NCBI GenBank assembly: GCA_012932295.1
Contig: JAAONU010000018.1
Coordinates: forward strand, 1,730,206-1,794,205
DNA from: Cyclina sinensis
Taxonomy: Eukaryota > Mollusca > Bivalvia > Venerida > Veneridae
DNA length: 64,000 nucleotides
Direction of reading: 5' to 3'
A program made the position numbers and the translations under genes. Shown here one piece after another: positions 40,401-55,400 of the stretch (positions are counted from its first letter, which is position 1; the number at the start of each line of letters is the position of its first letter). Below the pieces are notes generated by a model, which made no database searches, had not been told where the DNA came from, and saw nothing but the letters and a program-made list of their open reading frames with translations.

Positions 40401-43400
40401 ATTGTGCTTGACCATTGTATGAAGCTGCAATGAATTCCAACCAGTAGTTTTCAAGTACAAATTGTAATCCTCCATACAAAGGAAAACCAACAAAGGGCAA
40501 TAACTCTGCAAATAGTGAACAAGGAGTTATGGTTCTTTGACAACTGCGCTTCCACTCATTGTGCTTGACCATTTTAGGAAGTTGCACTGAATTCCAACCA
40601 GTAGTTTTCAAGGTATGCTCCGAATAAAGAAAACCAATAAAGGGCAACAACTCTGCAAATAGAGAATTTGGTGTTATGATTCTTGAACATTGCACTTCCT
40701 CTTATTGTGCTTGACCATTGTATGATGCTGCATTGAATTCCAACCAGTAGTTTTCAAGTTTTGCTCCCTACAAAGGAAAACCAACAAAGGGCAATAACTC
40801 TGAAAATAATGAAGATGGAGTTATGATTCTTGGTCACTGCACTTCCTCTCATTGTGCTCGACCATTGCATACAGTTGCACTGAATTCCAACCTGTAGTTT
40901 TCAAGTTATGCTCCAGACAAGGAAAACTAATTTAGGGCAATAACTCTGACAAGAGCCATGTTACACATGGTTAATCCCCCCGCCGGGAAGAAGCTACCTG
41001 GAGGTTGTTCTTTCAAACACTCAATGTAATAATGTTTGAAGAAACTCCCACAAAAAATAGGCAAGGTAGAGTTATTGGTCTTGCAAACTGCACTTCCTAC
41101 CAATGTTCTATGTCAGTGTATTAAGTTTGAATAAAATCGCTCAAGCACTTTTGGAGTTATGCTTCGGACAAAGTTTTTCAATTAAATCTGATAAAGGGGA
41201 ATAATTCTAAAAGTAGGCAAGGTAGAGTTATTATTCTTTCACACTGCACCTCCTCCAAATGTGCTCTTTCAGTATATGAAGTTTGAAGAAAATCACTCAA
41301 GTACTTTTGGAGTTATGCTCCGGACAAAACTGGAACGGACGGACGCACGGACAGACAGAGACCATTTCTAAAATCCCCTCTGCCTTTGGCGGGGGGATAA
41401 TAAGTTCAAGAATTCAAGAATTAGATATACATGAATATGCTGGGATTTTTAAAATGTAAACAAGTAAATCTGATAAAGGGGATAACTCTAAAAAATAGGC
41501 AAGGTAGAGTTATTGGACTTGCACATTGCACTACCTACCAATGTCCTCTGTCAGTGTATGAAATTTGAATAAAATCCCTCAAGTAGTTTTTGAGTTATGC
41601 TCCAGACAAAATTTATCAAGTAATTCTGATAAAGGGGAATAACTCTAAAAAAAGGCAAGACAGAGTTATTGTTCTTGCATACTGCAATACCTACCAATGT
41701 GCTCTGTCAGTGTATGAAGTTTGAATAAAATCCCTCAAGTAGTTTTAGAGTTATGCTCCGGACAAAATTTATCAAGTAATTCTGATAAAGGGGAATAACT
41801 CTAAAAAAAGGCAAGGTAGAGTTATTACACTTGCACACTGCACTCCCTACCAATGTGCTCTGTCAGTGTATGAAATTTGAATAAAATCCCTCAAGTAGTT
41901 TTTGAGTTATGCTCCGGACAAAATTTATCAAGTAATTCTGATAAAGGGGAATAACTCTAAAAATAGGCAAGGTAGAGTTATTATTCTTGTACAATGCACT
42001 ACCTACCAATGTGCTCTGTCAGTTTATGAAGTTTGAATAAAATCCCTCAAGTAGTTTTTGAGTTATGCTCCAGACAAAATTTATCAAGTAATTCTGATAA
42101 AGGGGAATAACTCAAAAAATAGGCAAGAGAGAGTTACTGGACTTGCACACTGCACTTCCTACTAATGTGCTCTGTCAGTGTATGAAGTTTGAATAAAATT
42201 CCTCAAGTAGTTTTTGAGTTATGCTCCGGACAAAATTTATCAAGTAATTCTGAAAAAGGGGAGTTACTCTAAAAATAGGCAAGGTAGAGTTATAGGACTT
42301 GCACACTGCACTCCCTACCAATGTGCTCTGTCAGTTTATGAAGTTTGAATAAAATCCCTCTGGCAGTTTTGAAGTTTTGCTCCGGACAAAATTTATCAAG
42401 TAAATTTTATAAAGCGGAATAACTCTAAAAAAAGGCAAGGTAGAGTTATTGCACTTGCACATTGCACTACTTTCCAATGTGTTCTGTCAGTGTATGAAGT
42501 TTGAATAAAATCCCTCAAGTAGTTTTGGAGTTATGCTCCGGACAAAATTGTTTCGGACAGACGGATGCACGGACGCACAGACGGACGAAGGGCATTTCTA
42601 ATATCCCCTCCGCCTTTGGCGAAGGGATAAAAAATAGAGAAGATGGGGTTATGTGTCTTGGACACTGCACTTCCTCTCATTGTGCTTGACCATTGTATGT
42701 AGTTGCAATGAATTCCAACCAGTAGTTTTCAAGTTATGCTCCGGTCAAAAAAAAACAATAAAGGGCAATAACTCTATAAATAGTGAAGATGGAGTTATGA
42801 TTCTTGAACGCTGCACTTCCTCTCATTGTGATTGACAACTGTGTGAAGTTGAAATGAATTCAAACCAGTAGTTTTCAAGTTGAAAGGAAAACCAACAAAG
42901 GGCAATAACTCTGAAAATAGTGAAGATGGAGTTATGATTCTTGGACACTGCACTTTCTCTCATTGTGCTTGACCATTGTATGAAGTTGCACTGAATTCCA
43001 CCCAGTAGTTTTCAAGTTATGCTACAGACAAGGTACACCCTGACCGACCGACCGACCAACCGACCCACCGACAGACCAACCACCGGGTGACTCCTATATA
43101 CCCCCAAACTTCGTTTTGGGGGTATAACTAGAAATATGTCCATGGGACACAGATGCTCCCAGTATGCTCAAATGTTGACAGATGGTAAGCAGATGGTTAA
43201 AATGTAAGAAGAGGCAGATGAAATGTCGAAACAATATAAATGTTGTACATATTTAACAGGAGATGTTTGTAAAACATATATGCCCCCTAGCACCTTATCC
43301 GTAGAGGCAGCCATGAAAATCTGAGGAGATGGGACCAAGTGTTCTATAGTAATTGATCGGAAACCATTTTGTTATTCAAGGACACTGTGACCATGGCTTT

Positions 43401-46400
43401 TGACCTGGTGACCTGGAAAACTAAAGGGCCCATCTACAAGTCATGAACAACTTATATGCAAAGTTTGAGGAACATGGACCCAAGCATTCTACTCTTATTC
43501 ATTGAAAACCATTTTGCTTTTTAAGGCCACTGTGACCCTCGACCTTTGACCCAATGATTTGAAAAATAATAATTGTCATCTGCTGATCATGACAAACCTT
43601 CATACTAAGTCTTACGAACCTGGGCCCAAGGATTCCCTGGAAATTCAGCAGAAACTGTTTTGCTTTTCAAGGTTACTGTGACCTTGACCTTTGACCTGAT
43701 AACCCTAAAAACTACAAGGGTCATCTAATTGTCATGACCAACCAATATATTAAATTTTGAGAAGTTGGGCCCAAGCGTTCTATAGAAATTGATCGGACAC
43801 TTTTTTGCTCTACAATGTTACTGTGACCTTTACCTTTGACCTGAAAAGCTATAGGTGTCATTTACTGGTTATGGCCAATCTAAATACCATGTTTTTGAAA
43901 CCTGGGCCCAAGCGTTCTATAGTTATTAACTGGCAATCGTTTTGCTTTTCATGGTTACTGTGACCTCGGCCTTGGACCTGGTGACCAGAAAAACTATAGG
44001 GTCATCTACTGGTCATGAGCAACCTACACACTTAGTTAAAACAACCTGGGACCAAGGGTTTTACAGTTATTGATTGGAAATCGTTTGGCTTTTCAAGCTC
44101 ACTGTGACCTTGACCTTTGACCTAATGTGAAAACTTATAGGGGTCATTTATTGGCCATGGACAACCTACACATTAAGTTCGAACAATCTGGAACCAAGGG
44201 TTCTACAGTTTTTGATCGGAAACTGTTTTGCTTTTCAAAGTCACTGTGACCTTGCCTTTTGACCTGCTGATATGAAAAACTATAAAGGTTCTTTAGTTAC
44301 TAATCAGAAACCATTATGCTATTCAAGGTAACTGTGACTTTGTTGTTTAGTTTACACCAAATTTATCTTAGTTCGATTGTGTAGGAAGCTTTTAGCTTAT
44401 AGACACACTCTCAAATCCGTTCCTGGAACCAACCAGTACTAAGCAATGAGAGTAAAGTTTCTTGCCCAAGGAAACAACGGCTTGCCCCTGACTGGGTTTG
44501 AACCCATGCAGCTAGCAATCCTTTGACTACTAGGCCATGCTGCCACCTTTGACTTGCTGACCTGAAAAACTATAGAGGTCATTTACTAGTCATGATCAAC
44601 CTACACACTCAGTCTGAGGAAGGTGGGTCCAATGGTTCTCTAGATATTGATCGGAAACCAAAGTGTCTACCGACTGACCGACCGACCGATCGACCAACAT
44701 TTGCAAAACTGTATGCCCCCTCATCTTTGATGGTGGGCATAGTGAAAAGATTATGAAAATGGTGGTAGGGTAGGTAGGTAGGTAGGAAGTTTTAAGGCAG
44801 CAAGGCCCAAGGGTTCTCTAGTAATCACCAGAATCTTTTTTCCTCTTAAATGGTTTTTGGCCACTGTGAAAGACCTTGACTTAAACCTAGTGACCTAAAA
44901 GACAATAGGGGTTATCTCCTGAACAGACCAACCTGCATAGCAAGTCTGAGGACCTGGTGCCTAAGGGTTCTCTAGTTACTGATTGGAAACCATTTCTCTG
45001 TTAATGGTCACTCTGACCTTGAGCTTTGATCAAGTGACCTCAAATGTAAATTGAGTCATCTACTAGACATTATGCAGCAGCATTGCAAGTTTAGTGACAC
45101 TAGGCTGCAGAGTCCTCTAGCTATTCACCAGAAATCATTTTTGAGTTAATGATCAATATGACCTTGATCTTTGACGTAGTGACCCAAGAAACTACAGAGG
45201 TCATCTAATGGCCATGACCAACCTGCCTATGAAGGTTTCGGAAGCCTGGACCCAAGCATTCTGTAGTTATTGATTGTGAAATGTTTTGCTTTTCAAGGTC
45301 ACTGTGACCTTGTCCTTAGACCTAGTTACTTGAAAAATTATAAGTGTCATCTTCTGGTCATGATCAACCTACAAACTAAGTTTCAGGAACCTGGGCCCAA
45401 CTTTTCAAAGTTACTGTGATATTGGCCTTTGACCAAATGACCGGAAAAACTATTCGATCAAGTTTGTGGAAGTCGGGTTTAAAGATGCTCCAGATATTAA
45501 TTGAACTAAATGTCTACCAACCAATCAACCTACCAACATTTGCAAAACAATATACCCCCTCATCTTTGATGGAGGGGCATAATAAAATAAGTGGAAAAGG
45601 GTCATAACTCTAATAAAATTGGAATATCATGCACAATATTGAAAGAAACTTGTAGTTTCATACGACACATAAATATATGAAAATATGAATGAAATCTGTG
45701 CAAGCCTTTTACTTTACATGTACAGAAACAAAATATGGATGCCCGGATGCTTTGGTACATGGATAAGTGCAACACTTAGTTCTCCATTGCCATTCTTTCA
45801 ATGGCTGGGTCATAATAAAGATAGGGAAATTAGTTCTGCAATAATTAAACAACTAAATCACTCAGAATAATTGCAGTGAACCCCTACCTGAGATATGGAA
45901 TACAGACTTGAAGCCTAAACCAAATCTGCCAACTTTCAATGGATCTTTCTCCTTAACACTGCTGTATATCATCTGTATACCATCCCAATCATCGTCTGTG
46001 AATACTGCATCATTATATATACATAATGCTGGACCCTTTGAAACAAAACAAATTCAAAATATAAGTCTTTTTTGTAAGGTATGAGAAAATACTGTTCTTC
46101 TTTAGCATAACATAGAGGCATTTAGATGAAAATTAATGTCAAATTTTTCTGTCAATTTCCACTGTATAACTGCAGGAAAACATTGGCAAACTTACATGGC
46201 ATTTGATGAAAAACATTTCAATACTGTATCGATGTTGGAAAAATGGTAAAAAGTATCAGCATTATTGCAATCAATTTTCATTAAAGTGTATCGATTGAAA
46301 GCAGTTGCAGTCGTATCATGGCATTTGATTGAAAATGTTTCTATACTCCAAAAAGGATAAGAAATGGTGTAAAACTGTCATTTTTGCTGAATTATCAAAG

Positions 46401-49400
46401 GGAAACACTGAGATTCTGAGTCACATTGTTCATCATTTTATACAGTGAACACAAACGTTAACTGCCACTGTATAATCATAATCCTTCTCAAAAGATGAAC
46501 TGTATAAAGGCAAATAATATACCTTAAAGAACTTTGTGAAATAAGTAGTTGTATCACTTGCATCTTCTTTCGAACAGTCATTAAGCCTCCTCTTGTCGAA
46601 CAGGATCTTGACTTCTCTTGCTCCTGCATCCTCTGCATTCTGAATGAGCTCCTTGAGAAATTATAAAAAAAAAATGTTAAAAATATGTGACAATGATGAA
46701 AAGGATATCTTGAATATAAGACTAATCAAATGTTCAAATAAGCCTCCAAAAACAGAAGAGCTAATGTCTGAGAAGAGATTTTCAAAACCCATTAAAACTG
46801 AAAAGCTTTTGAAGCAAAAGATGACCAATTAAAAAGCCCACAATTACAAAGGGTGGGAAATTTATGTAAATAGCTCCTGAAACAAGAACATCTATGTTAT
46901 ATGCCTGAAGGGTGTTTTTTCTAAGTATGATGAATTTGTGATATAAGGGAGGAAACCTTAGGCTTTGCAATTAAATGGTTTGCTTTAAATTTTGAAATTT
47001 TTGTTTTGGGCAACCATTATATGAATTTTGAAGTCTCTAAGACAAATGGTTGTCGAGTTACAGAGTGTAAATAATTCTAAACATTTAGGTCATTTTGACC
47101 TTGGTCTTTGACATACTGACCGCAAAGTATATGTCATTTACTCAATGTGTGCAATCATGATATAAAGTTTGAAGTCTCTATAACAAATGATTGTCAAGTT
47201 ACAAGGAGGAAATTGTTTTTAATGTTGAAGTCACTGTGATCTTGACCTTTTAAATCCAAAATCTATAGAGGTCATGCACTCAATGTGGGCAATGCCCCCT
47301 TCAGTCTTATAATAAAGGACACAGATATTCAAACAAGAAGATTGGTGGTACTGATGGATGCACCCCAAATGAGTTTTATCCATATTTTGTTATTTTGGTA
47401 AGGTCTAGAACAATGCTTCATTTATCTAACTGATCCTAACTGATAATATGCATATATCCTCCTGCTAGTAAATCTTAATACAAAGCTAAGTTGAGAGGCT
47501 TAACACAAAGCCGTAAGTTCCTGAGAAATAGGTTGTAAACAAGTAAGACTATTGAAAAGCAATAAAAATCCCCTACCAGAAAGGGCACTGTCACACTAAA
47601 TAGAACAAAATTCAGATATTGTTTGTTTAAAAGATAGATGAAGGTATGTTTTATACAACAGATAATCAAAAGATCACATGCCTATTAAGTGGGTGTGATG
47701 TTATAAATAAAATATTCACATGTAATACAAATAAATATCTCAATTTTTCAATACAAAGAACAGACTTATAAATGCACCATGCTGTATGATCTATAAGACT
47801 TGTATGAAGTTGTCTAGGTTCTATGTAAGTTCAAAAGTAATAGAAAAAAGACATTAGAGAACAGCAAATAAATAATTTGCTATATTTTACAAGAAAAAGG
47901 GGCACAATTTTGTCAATATAAGAGAAAGAGTCATGGAATGTATTGTGTAAACTAATAATAACACTAATAAAGTTTGTATAAAGTCTCAATCAAATGCATC
48001 AATAGTTTCCGGCAATATTCAAGGAAATGTTGATTTTTGGAAAATTTTCAAAGTGAATAAGGTGAATCGCTTTGAGAAATCAACTGTCAGATGTATGGGA
48101 CATAACAGTGCAGTGGTCTTGTGGGTATCAAAACATGTAACAAGTTTAAAATGGATATCTTCAGGGCTTCAAAAGTATATCACCATTTTTGCAATATTTC
48201 AAGTCTATTTGCTGCCATATAGCAACCAAATTTCTCAACATAGGAACAAAATAAAATGATGTGTATAATCTTTATATTGCAATCTATCCATGTTTCAAGT
48301 TTCATGAAAATATTCCGAGTACTTTTTGAATTATCACAGGATCTAGTTTTTGCAAACTAAGCGGGACAGACAGATGGGAATGCATTGTGTAAACTAATAA
48401 TAACACCAATTAAGTTTTTATAAAGTCTCAATCACATGCATGGACAGGTTCAAGAAATATTCAAGGAAATATGGATTTTTGTAAAAATTCAATGTGAAAA
48501 GGGGGATAACTTTGTGAAATCAAAGGTCAGAGTTATGAGACATGACATGTGAACTAATGTTTTGAGTAACATGTAGCAAGATTAAAATTGTTATCAATAG
48601 GGCTTCAAAATTATATCACCATTTATGCAATATTTCAAGTCTATTTGTTGCCAAAGCAACCAAAATTCTCAACATAGGAACAAACTATAGAATGATGTAC
48701 ATAATCTGCATATTGTCATCTATCCATATTTCAAGTTTCATGAAAATAATTCAAGTACTTTTTAATTATTGCAGGATCCAGTTTTTGTGGATGGATGGAC
48801 TGACACAGCTAGACAGACAGGGGGCAAACCTATAGTCCCCTCCAGTGATCTGGTAGGGGACTAATAAAAGTCTGATGGATGTACTGGCTTGTGATTATAA
48901 CTCATCACCTTTGGTGTGCATAACAAAACAAGAGGGCCATGATGGCCTTGTATTGCTCACCTGAGTATGACTTCTTTTAACAAAAGTGGCTATGGTTAAC
49001 TGACCCCAGATGACCCATTTTCAAACTTGACCTAGAAATTATTGAAACAATCTTTCTGACAAATTTCCAGGTTATTTGGACTGAAAATGTTACCAACAGA
49101 GTGTTAACAATGTTTTTCCATATTTGGGCTCTATGACCTAGTTTTTGAACCTAGATGTCCCATATTCAGATCTGAGCTAGAAATTATTGAAACAATCTCT
49201 CTGACAAATTTCCAAGATATTTGGACTGAAAAAGTAGCCTTTAGAGTGTTAAGAAGGTTTTTCAATATTTGGGCTCTGTGACCTAGTTTTTGACCAACGA
49301 TGATCCATATCCAAACTTTAGCTACAAATCATCAACAAGAGGGCCATGATTGCCCTAGATCGCTCACCTGAGTATTTTTGCTGTAGGTTTGCAGTTAAGC

Positions 49401-52400
49401 AGTATTTCATGTTTTAATTGAAAATATGTTAGTAATGTAAATATAAATATGTAAATATGTAAAATATCAATCAATAAATAAAGGCTCTATGACAGAAAGC
49501 AGAAATATCTATCATAAGCTATGGTGACCTTGATCTTGTCCCAGTGACCTAAAACCCTACCCATGAGTAGAGGTCCATGCAAGGATCCTGTATACCGAAT
49601 ATCAAAGATATTGGTCTTTAAATAAAGGCTCTATGAGGTACAGTATATAAACCTATTTCTAGCCTCAGTGACCTTTAGACTAATCTAATAATTCGAAAAA
49701 GCTTGATAAAGTTTGTTTCATATCAAATCTTAGATCTCAGGGCCTTGTGGTTTCAGACAGAAGACTTTTAAAGTTTGACTATAAAAGCCTTTGTAAAATC
49801 AAATGACCCCTGGGTAGGGGCCAAATTTGACCCCAGAGGCATAATTTGAACAAACTTGGTAGAGGTCCACACGAAAATGCTATGTACCAAATCTTAAGGC
49901 TCAGGGCCTTGTGGTTTCAGACAAGAAGATTTTTAAAGTTTCACTATGTTAAAGGTCATGTGACACGACTATAACAACTTTGTCTGTTCAAAATAATCAT
50001 AAAGTACTGATTAAAATTATTTAACTGCGAAATTATGAAATATTGCTTTTGATAAGAAAAAACGTGTTTTTGATGATCGGCTGTTTCCGTTTTGACATCG
50101 GTAGTTTCCGCTGCAATTTTTGGCTGTGACGTAGATTTATCCCTACTGTACCAGGCAGTAGTGCAGAATTAGACTGCTCATAACACATCCGTTTTGAAAT
50201 GAAAAAATAACACTAAACCACAAGTGCAAGAAACACGATAAAGGCATTTATAAAAATAACATGCTATAAATTGTAAATTAAATAAAATAATGTGATTACT
50301 TCTCGATTTTTAAGTAAATTCAAACTTTGTGCCGGGAGAACGGGTTGAAATTATACCTTAATAAATATTCCAATTTCTTCCATGTTGTGGTTCTATATAA
50401 AACTATCTCCTCCACGTTTTTACATGATGTGTAACACTTCCTCACTTGTTGTTTACGTCATAAAAAATTTGTTTTCATTTAAATGTAGTAAAATTTAAGT
50501 GAATTTAGGTGATCTTATGTGTTAACATTTGTTTCACTGGAATGGAATTCACACTACAGTGTATTTTCACATTGGATATTGTTTGAAAATAATAATATGG
50601 CATGTCCATCAAGTAAAAATTTGTGTCTGCTAATAAATTAATATCCAATGAAATGTCAAAGATCCATAAATCACGCCTCATACTGTGGGATTTATGCAAA
50701 TTAACCTGCCCAAATGGGACCCTTGTATATTCTGCATAGCTGTCAAAACAAAGCAATTAACTTTTTTATGACCCAATCAATGATAAAGTTGAGACAAATA
50801 GCAAAATTTTATGGCAAGTGATCTTACAAATTGATTGTATCACTTTTGATCAGTCACACTTGTGAAAACATTATGTAATAGCTTGTTCCAATTAACATGT
50901 CTGAATGATTTTAAGTTAAGAAGATACATATGCAGATATATATTTTAATTTGATGATAAAATGTTATGGATCTATTAATGATGAAAATGAAAATCATTCG
51001 ACTTCTAAATGTGAACAAATTATTAAGAAAAAAAACAATGTGTTTGTGTTATGACTTTGACATAGTTTTTAGGGCTTCTTCATACGAGTAATATTTGTTC
51101 TTTGATCATTATTGTTTTGTTTTCCAAAAATGTAGAATAAATAAAGCCCCCCCAAAAAAGATATGAATTTATAATGAAAAAAAATCATAGATCTAGTCAA
51201 AGATTACTCACACGTACCTCAGGCAAAATATACCACACACAAATAAGCAACACATCACTGTAAGGAGAAAGTTTTTATGGAAAAAAAATCTATTGATTGG
51301 AGTTAGTTAATCAAGTCTTCCAACACACTGCATTGGATAAAATAAGCATGTTCAAAATCTTTTTGGATCAGTTACTTGAAAAATATCTCTTAGTCTAGAT
51401 ATTTTCACTGATGTATTTTTTAATTCTATAACCCTTATTAAACTAGCCTCTATATAATATTGCTCACTGACTTCGTAATTCCATCAAAATTTCAAATTAT
51501 TTATTAAAAAAAATCTTCAGTATATATTCATAATGTTAGCTTAACTTGTTCAATTTTGTTTGTTTATTATATTCAGTCTACATTTTCACTTTCCATGATA
51601 ATTTTAAAGTTTTTGTTAACAATCCAGGCAGCTGTGTAAAGTGGCAAGGGATCAATGTGCGTCACTTCCGGTTTCTCTCGTGACAGGTGCACGCGACCAA
51701 GTGCGAAAATATGGATTTTAATTTGCTATAAAAACATCTTTAAGATAAAAATTACCTGCGGAATTTTGTAGAACAGTCATAGTTAGATATATATTTTTCG
51801 CTCATATGAAAATTTCGAGGTCAAAAATTCGTGTCACCTGACCTTTAAACAAGAGCTTGTCTCAGACAAAGCAACAGTCCCCTACCGGTACAATGTCCAT
51901 CTCCCTAACTCTAACCCATATGTGGAAATTGACTAAAGAATTTGTCTGAGACATGCATAATCTCCATATGAACCTCTATCCATGTACAAAGTGTCATCAA
52001 AGAAGAAAATGTCATAGATCAAGGTCATTTAGAGGTTAAGGTCACAGAAATATATGTTGTTGAAAAGGTCTTGTCGAAGGGGTTGTTGTGACCAAGTTTG
52101 AAGTAATTCTGTTCAGAAATAAGGAAATTATGGCCAAACTAATAGTTTTTTGACAAGAAAACTTTAAAGGTCAAGGTCATTCAGAGGTCAAAGTCACAGA
52201 AGTGTACTTCATTGGAATGGTCTTGTCCGAGGTATTGCTGTGGCCAAGTTTGAAGTAATTCCATTCAGTAGTAAGGAAAATATGTCAATGGTAAAGTTTT
52301 CGGAGGAAATGACTGATAAACGGACGGACAGTTCCTCCTTTAGGTTCATAAAAAAATGAGGTGGATATTCTCCATACTGCCATTTATCCATATTTCACTG

Positions 52401-55400
52401 GATACAGTTTTTAGGGAAAGACAAATGTACCAAATTTTTCAACATAGGATGAAAAAATTCAAAGTTCAAGGATTATAATTCTGACAATTTAGGTGCTAGA
52501 ATTATGAACGTTGTCACATATGATGTGGGTGATGATAAGAAACCAATATTTAAAGTTTGAAGTAGAAACATAAAGAAATAATGAAGTTATAAACAAAAAA
52601 AACACATTTTTTTCATGAAAATTCTAAGTTCAAGGGGGATAAATCTAATAATTTTGAAGCTAGAGTTGTGAACCTTAAGGTGCATTATCTTCATACTGTC
52701 ACCTATCCATACTTCATGTTTCCAAAAAATATTTTCAGTACTTTTTGAATTTTACAAAAAAACACATTTTTTCATGAAAATTCTAAGTTCAAGGGGGGAT
52801 AAATCTAATAATTTTGGTGCTAGAGTTGTGAACCTTGAGGTGCATAATTTCCATACTATCACCTATTCATATTTTATGTTTCATAGAATTATTCTTAGAA
52901 ATTTTTGAGTTATCACAAATATTGTTATATTTGCCATATTTTAAGTATTTTTGTTGCTATAGCAACCTAAATTTTCAACATATGAAGAAAAAAAAAGACG
53001 TGCATAATCTCCAGACTGCCATCTACCCATATTTCAAGTTTCATTAAAATATTTTCAGTAGTTTTTGCGTTATCACGGGATCCAGTTTTTGTGACGGATG
53101 GACAGACTGACGGACGGACTGACTGGCAGACTGACTGACTGACTGACAGACGGACGGAGGGTAAACCTATAGTCCCATCCGGTTAAACCGGTAGGGGACT
53201 AATAAGTTGACCCCTGGGGCGGGGCCAAATTTGATCCCAGGGGCATAATTTGAACAAACTTGTTAGAGGTTCACAAGACAATGCTACATACCAAATCTTA
53301 AGGCTCAGGGCCTTGTGGTTTCAGACAGAAGATTTTTAAAGTTTTACTATATAAGCCTATGTAAAATCCATTGACCCCAGGGTAGGGGCCAAATTTGACC
53401 CCAGGGGCATACTTTATCAAACTTGGTAGGGGTCCACATGACAATGCTACATACTAAATCTTAAGGCTCAGGGCCTTTTGGTCTCAGACAAGAAGATTTT
53501 CAAAGTTTTTCCTTTAAGTTGCCATAGCAATCCAGAGTTCTTGATGGAAATGAATTTCTTGAACAACTTTGGTAGAGCTTCATGCAAGGAACATCCCAGG
53601 CAAGTTTCATCAAATTTGGCTCAGAGGTTTCAGAGGAGATGTCGTTTGAATGAAATTGATGACAGACGACGGACAAAGACCGGTCACAATAGCCCACCAT
53701 GAGCCAAAGGCTCAGGTGAGCTTAAAACAACTTTTCTGACAAATTTCCAGGACATTTGGACTGAAAATGTATCCTCTAGGGTGTTTACAAAGTTTTTTGA
53801 TATTTTGGCTCTATGACCTAGTTTTTTTTAATCCAGATAATCCAAATTCGAACCTGAGCTAGAAATCATAAAAGCAACCTTTCTGACAAATTTCCAGGTT
53901 ATTTGGACTGAAAATATTACCTCTAGAGTGTTAACAAGATTTTTCCATATTTGGGCTCTGTAACCTAGTTTTAAAACCCAGATTACCTATATTCAAACTT
54001 GACTTAGAAATCATCAAAGCAACCTTTCTGACAAATTTACAAGATATTTGGACTGAAAATGTAACCTCTGAAGTGTTAATAAGATTTTTCTATTTTTGGC
54101 TCTGTGACCTCGTTTTTGACCCAAGATAACCCATATTCAATCTTGAGCTAGAAATCATAGAAGCAACCTTTCTGACAAATTTCCAGACTGTTTGGGCTGA
54201 AAATGTTACCTCCAGAGTGTTAACAAGGTTTTTCAATATTTGGGCTCTGTTACCTAGTTTTTGATCCTAGATGACCCATATTCAAAATTAATCTAGAAAT
54301 TACTGATACAACCTTTCTGACAAATTTCCAGGACATTTGGACTGAAAATGTAGCCTCTAGATTGTTAACAAGGTTTTTCTATGTTTGGGCTCTGTGACCT
54401 AGTTTTTCAACCCAGATAACCCATGTTCAAACTTTTCTGAGAAATTATTGGGACAAACATCCTGACCAAGTTTCAAGACATTTGAGGCAAAAATGTGACT
54501 GCTACAGTGTTAACGAACTAAGTGTGGACGGACGACTGATGACGGAAGCTGGACGCCGGACATTGACTGATCCTAATAGCTCACCATGAGCCTACAGCTC
54601 AGGTGAGCTAACAAGAATTAAGATTCATAATTAATAATCTAGATAAACAATTAAAAAAGAATTCATTGTTTGTCACATTCAATATAATTGAAGAACAAGG
54701 CTGAACATCTTGATTTTTTTATACAATGTTTTCACCTGAGTTTGAATGTTTCCTCATATAATGAAAGTAGAAATATGTAAAGACATGAAAATCAACATAG
54801 TTTTTTTAAATACAGATGCAACAAATCTCAATGTTTATGAAAGCTTTCTTGTTTTACCAATGTTCACTTTAAGGCTTTGAAATTATGTTGAGACAACTAT
54901 GCATTTGCTAGTTATGAGAATTATACAATAAGTTCTGACATTGGTATTTGTCATATCAAACTTATTAAATAGTTCAAGAACAAGAACTGTCACTGTAAGA
55001 TGACAATGCCCCCGAAAGTGGTGCTTTGACCTTTGATCTGAGAACCAGTCATTCAGGGGTCAAGGTCAAATAAATATAGGTCAGTGGGAATGTCTTATCC
55101 AAAGGGGGTTGTGTCCAAGTATGAAGTAAATCCACTTACTAATAAGGAAGTTATGGGCAATGTGAAAATTTATAGACAACTGGATCTTCAAGGGTGAAGG
55201 TCATTTAGGGGTCAAGGTCAAATAAATACAGGAGAGTGAGATAGTTTTGTCCAAAGTGGTGTTGTGTTAAAGTATGAAGAATATCCCCTTACTAATTTGG
55301 AAATTATGGCAAAATAATAGTTTCTGGACGACTGAATATTCAGGGGTCAAAGTCAAATAATTACAAGTCAGCAGGAAGGTCTTGTCCAAATGGGTGTTGA

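Larger units (their letters stand above)
49334..53725 (+). mobile_element. Second-level element, inserted in the outer one
   Basis: Starts AACAAGAGGGCCATGATTGC, with GCTCACCTGA at 49362-49371. The exact inverse TCAGGTGAGC is at 53712-53721. Core units (CCCCTGGGGCGGGGCCAAAT, TTTGATCCCAGGGGCATAAT, ACCAAATCTTAAGGCTCAGG) lie at 49790-49945 and resume at 53206-53480. It interrupts one unit of the outer element between CTACAAATCATC and ACAACTTTTCTGAC. Confidence 0.75.
48928..54611 (+). mobile_element. Outer element of a four-level nest
   Basis: The 5' end is ACAAGAGGGCCATGATGGCC, with GCTCACCTGA at 48955-48964. The exact inverse TCAGGTGAGC is at 54599-54608. Core units of about 150 bp carry CTTTCTGACAAATTTCCAGG, TATTTGGACTGAAAATGT, TTAACAAGGTTTTTC and GGGCTCTGTGACCTAGTTTT. 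Two units precede the insertion at 49334 and six follow it at 53726. A GACGGACGACTGATGACGGA stretch lies just before the 3' arm. Confidence 0.75.

Noticed and set aside
44450..44548. tRNA gene on the minus strand
   Set aside because: A- and B-boxes are present, but the cloverleaf cannot be completed and a SINE body follows.
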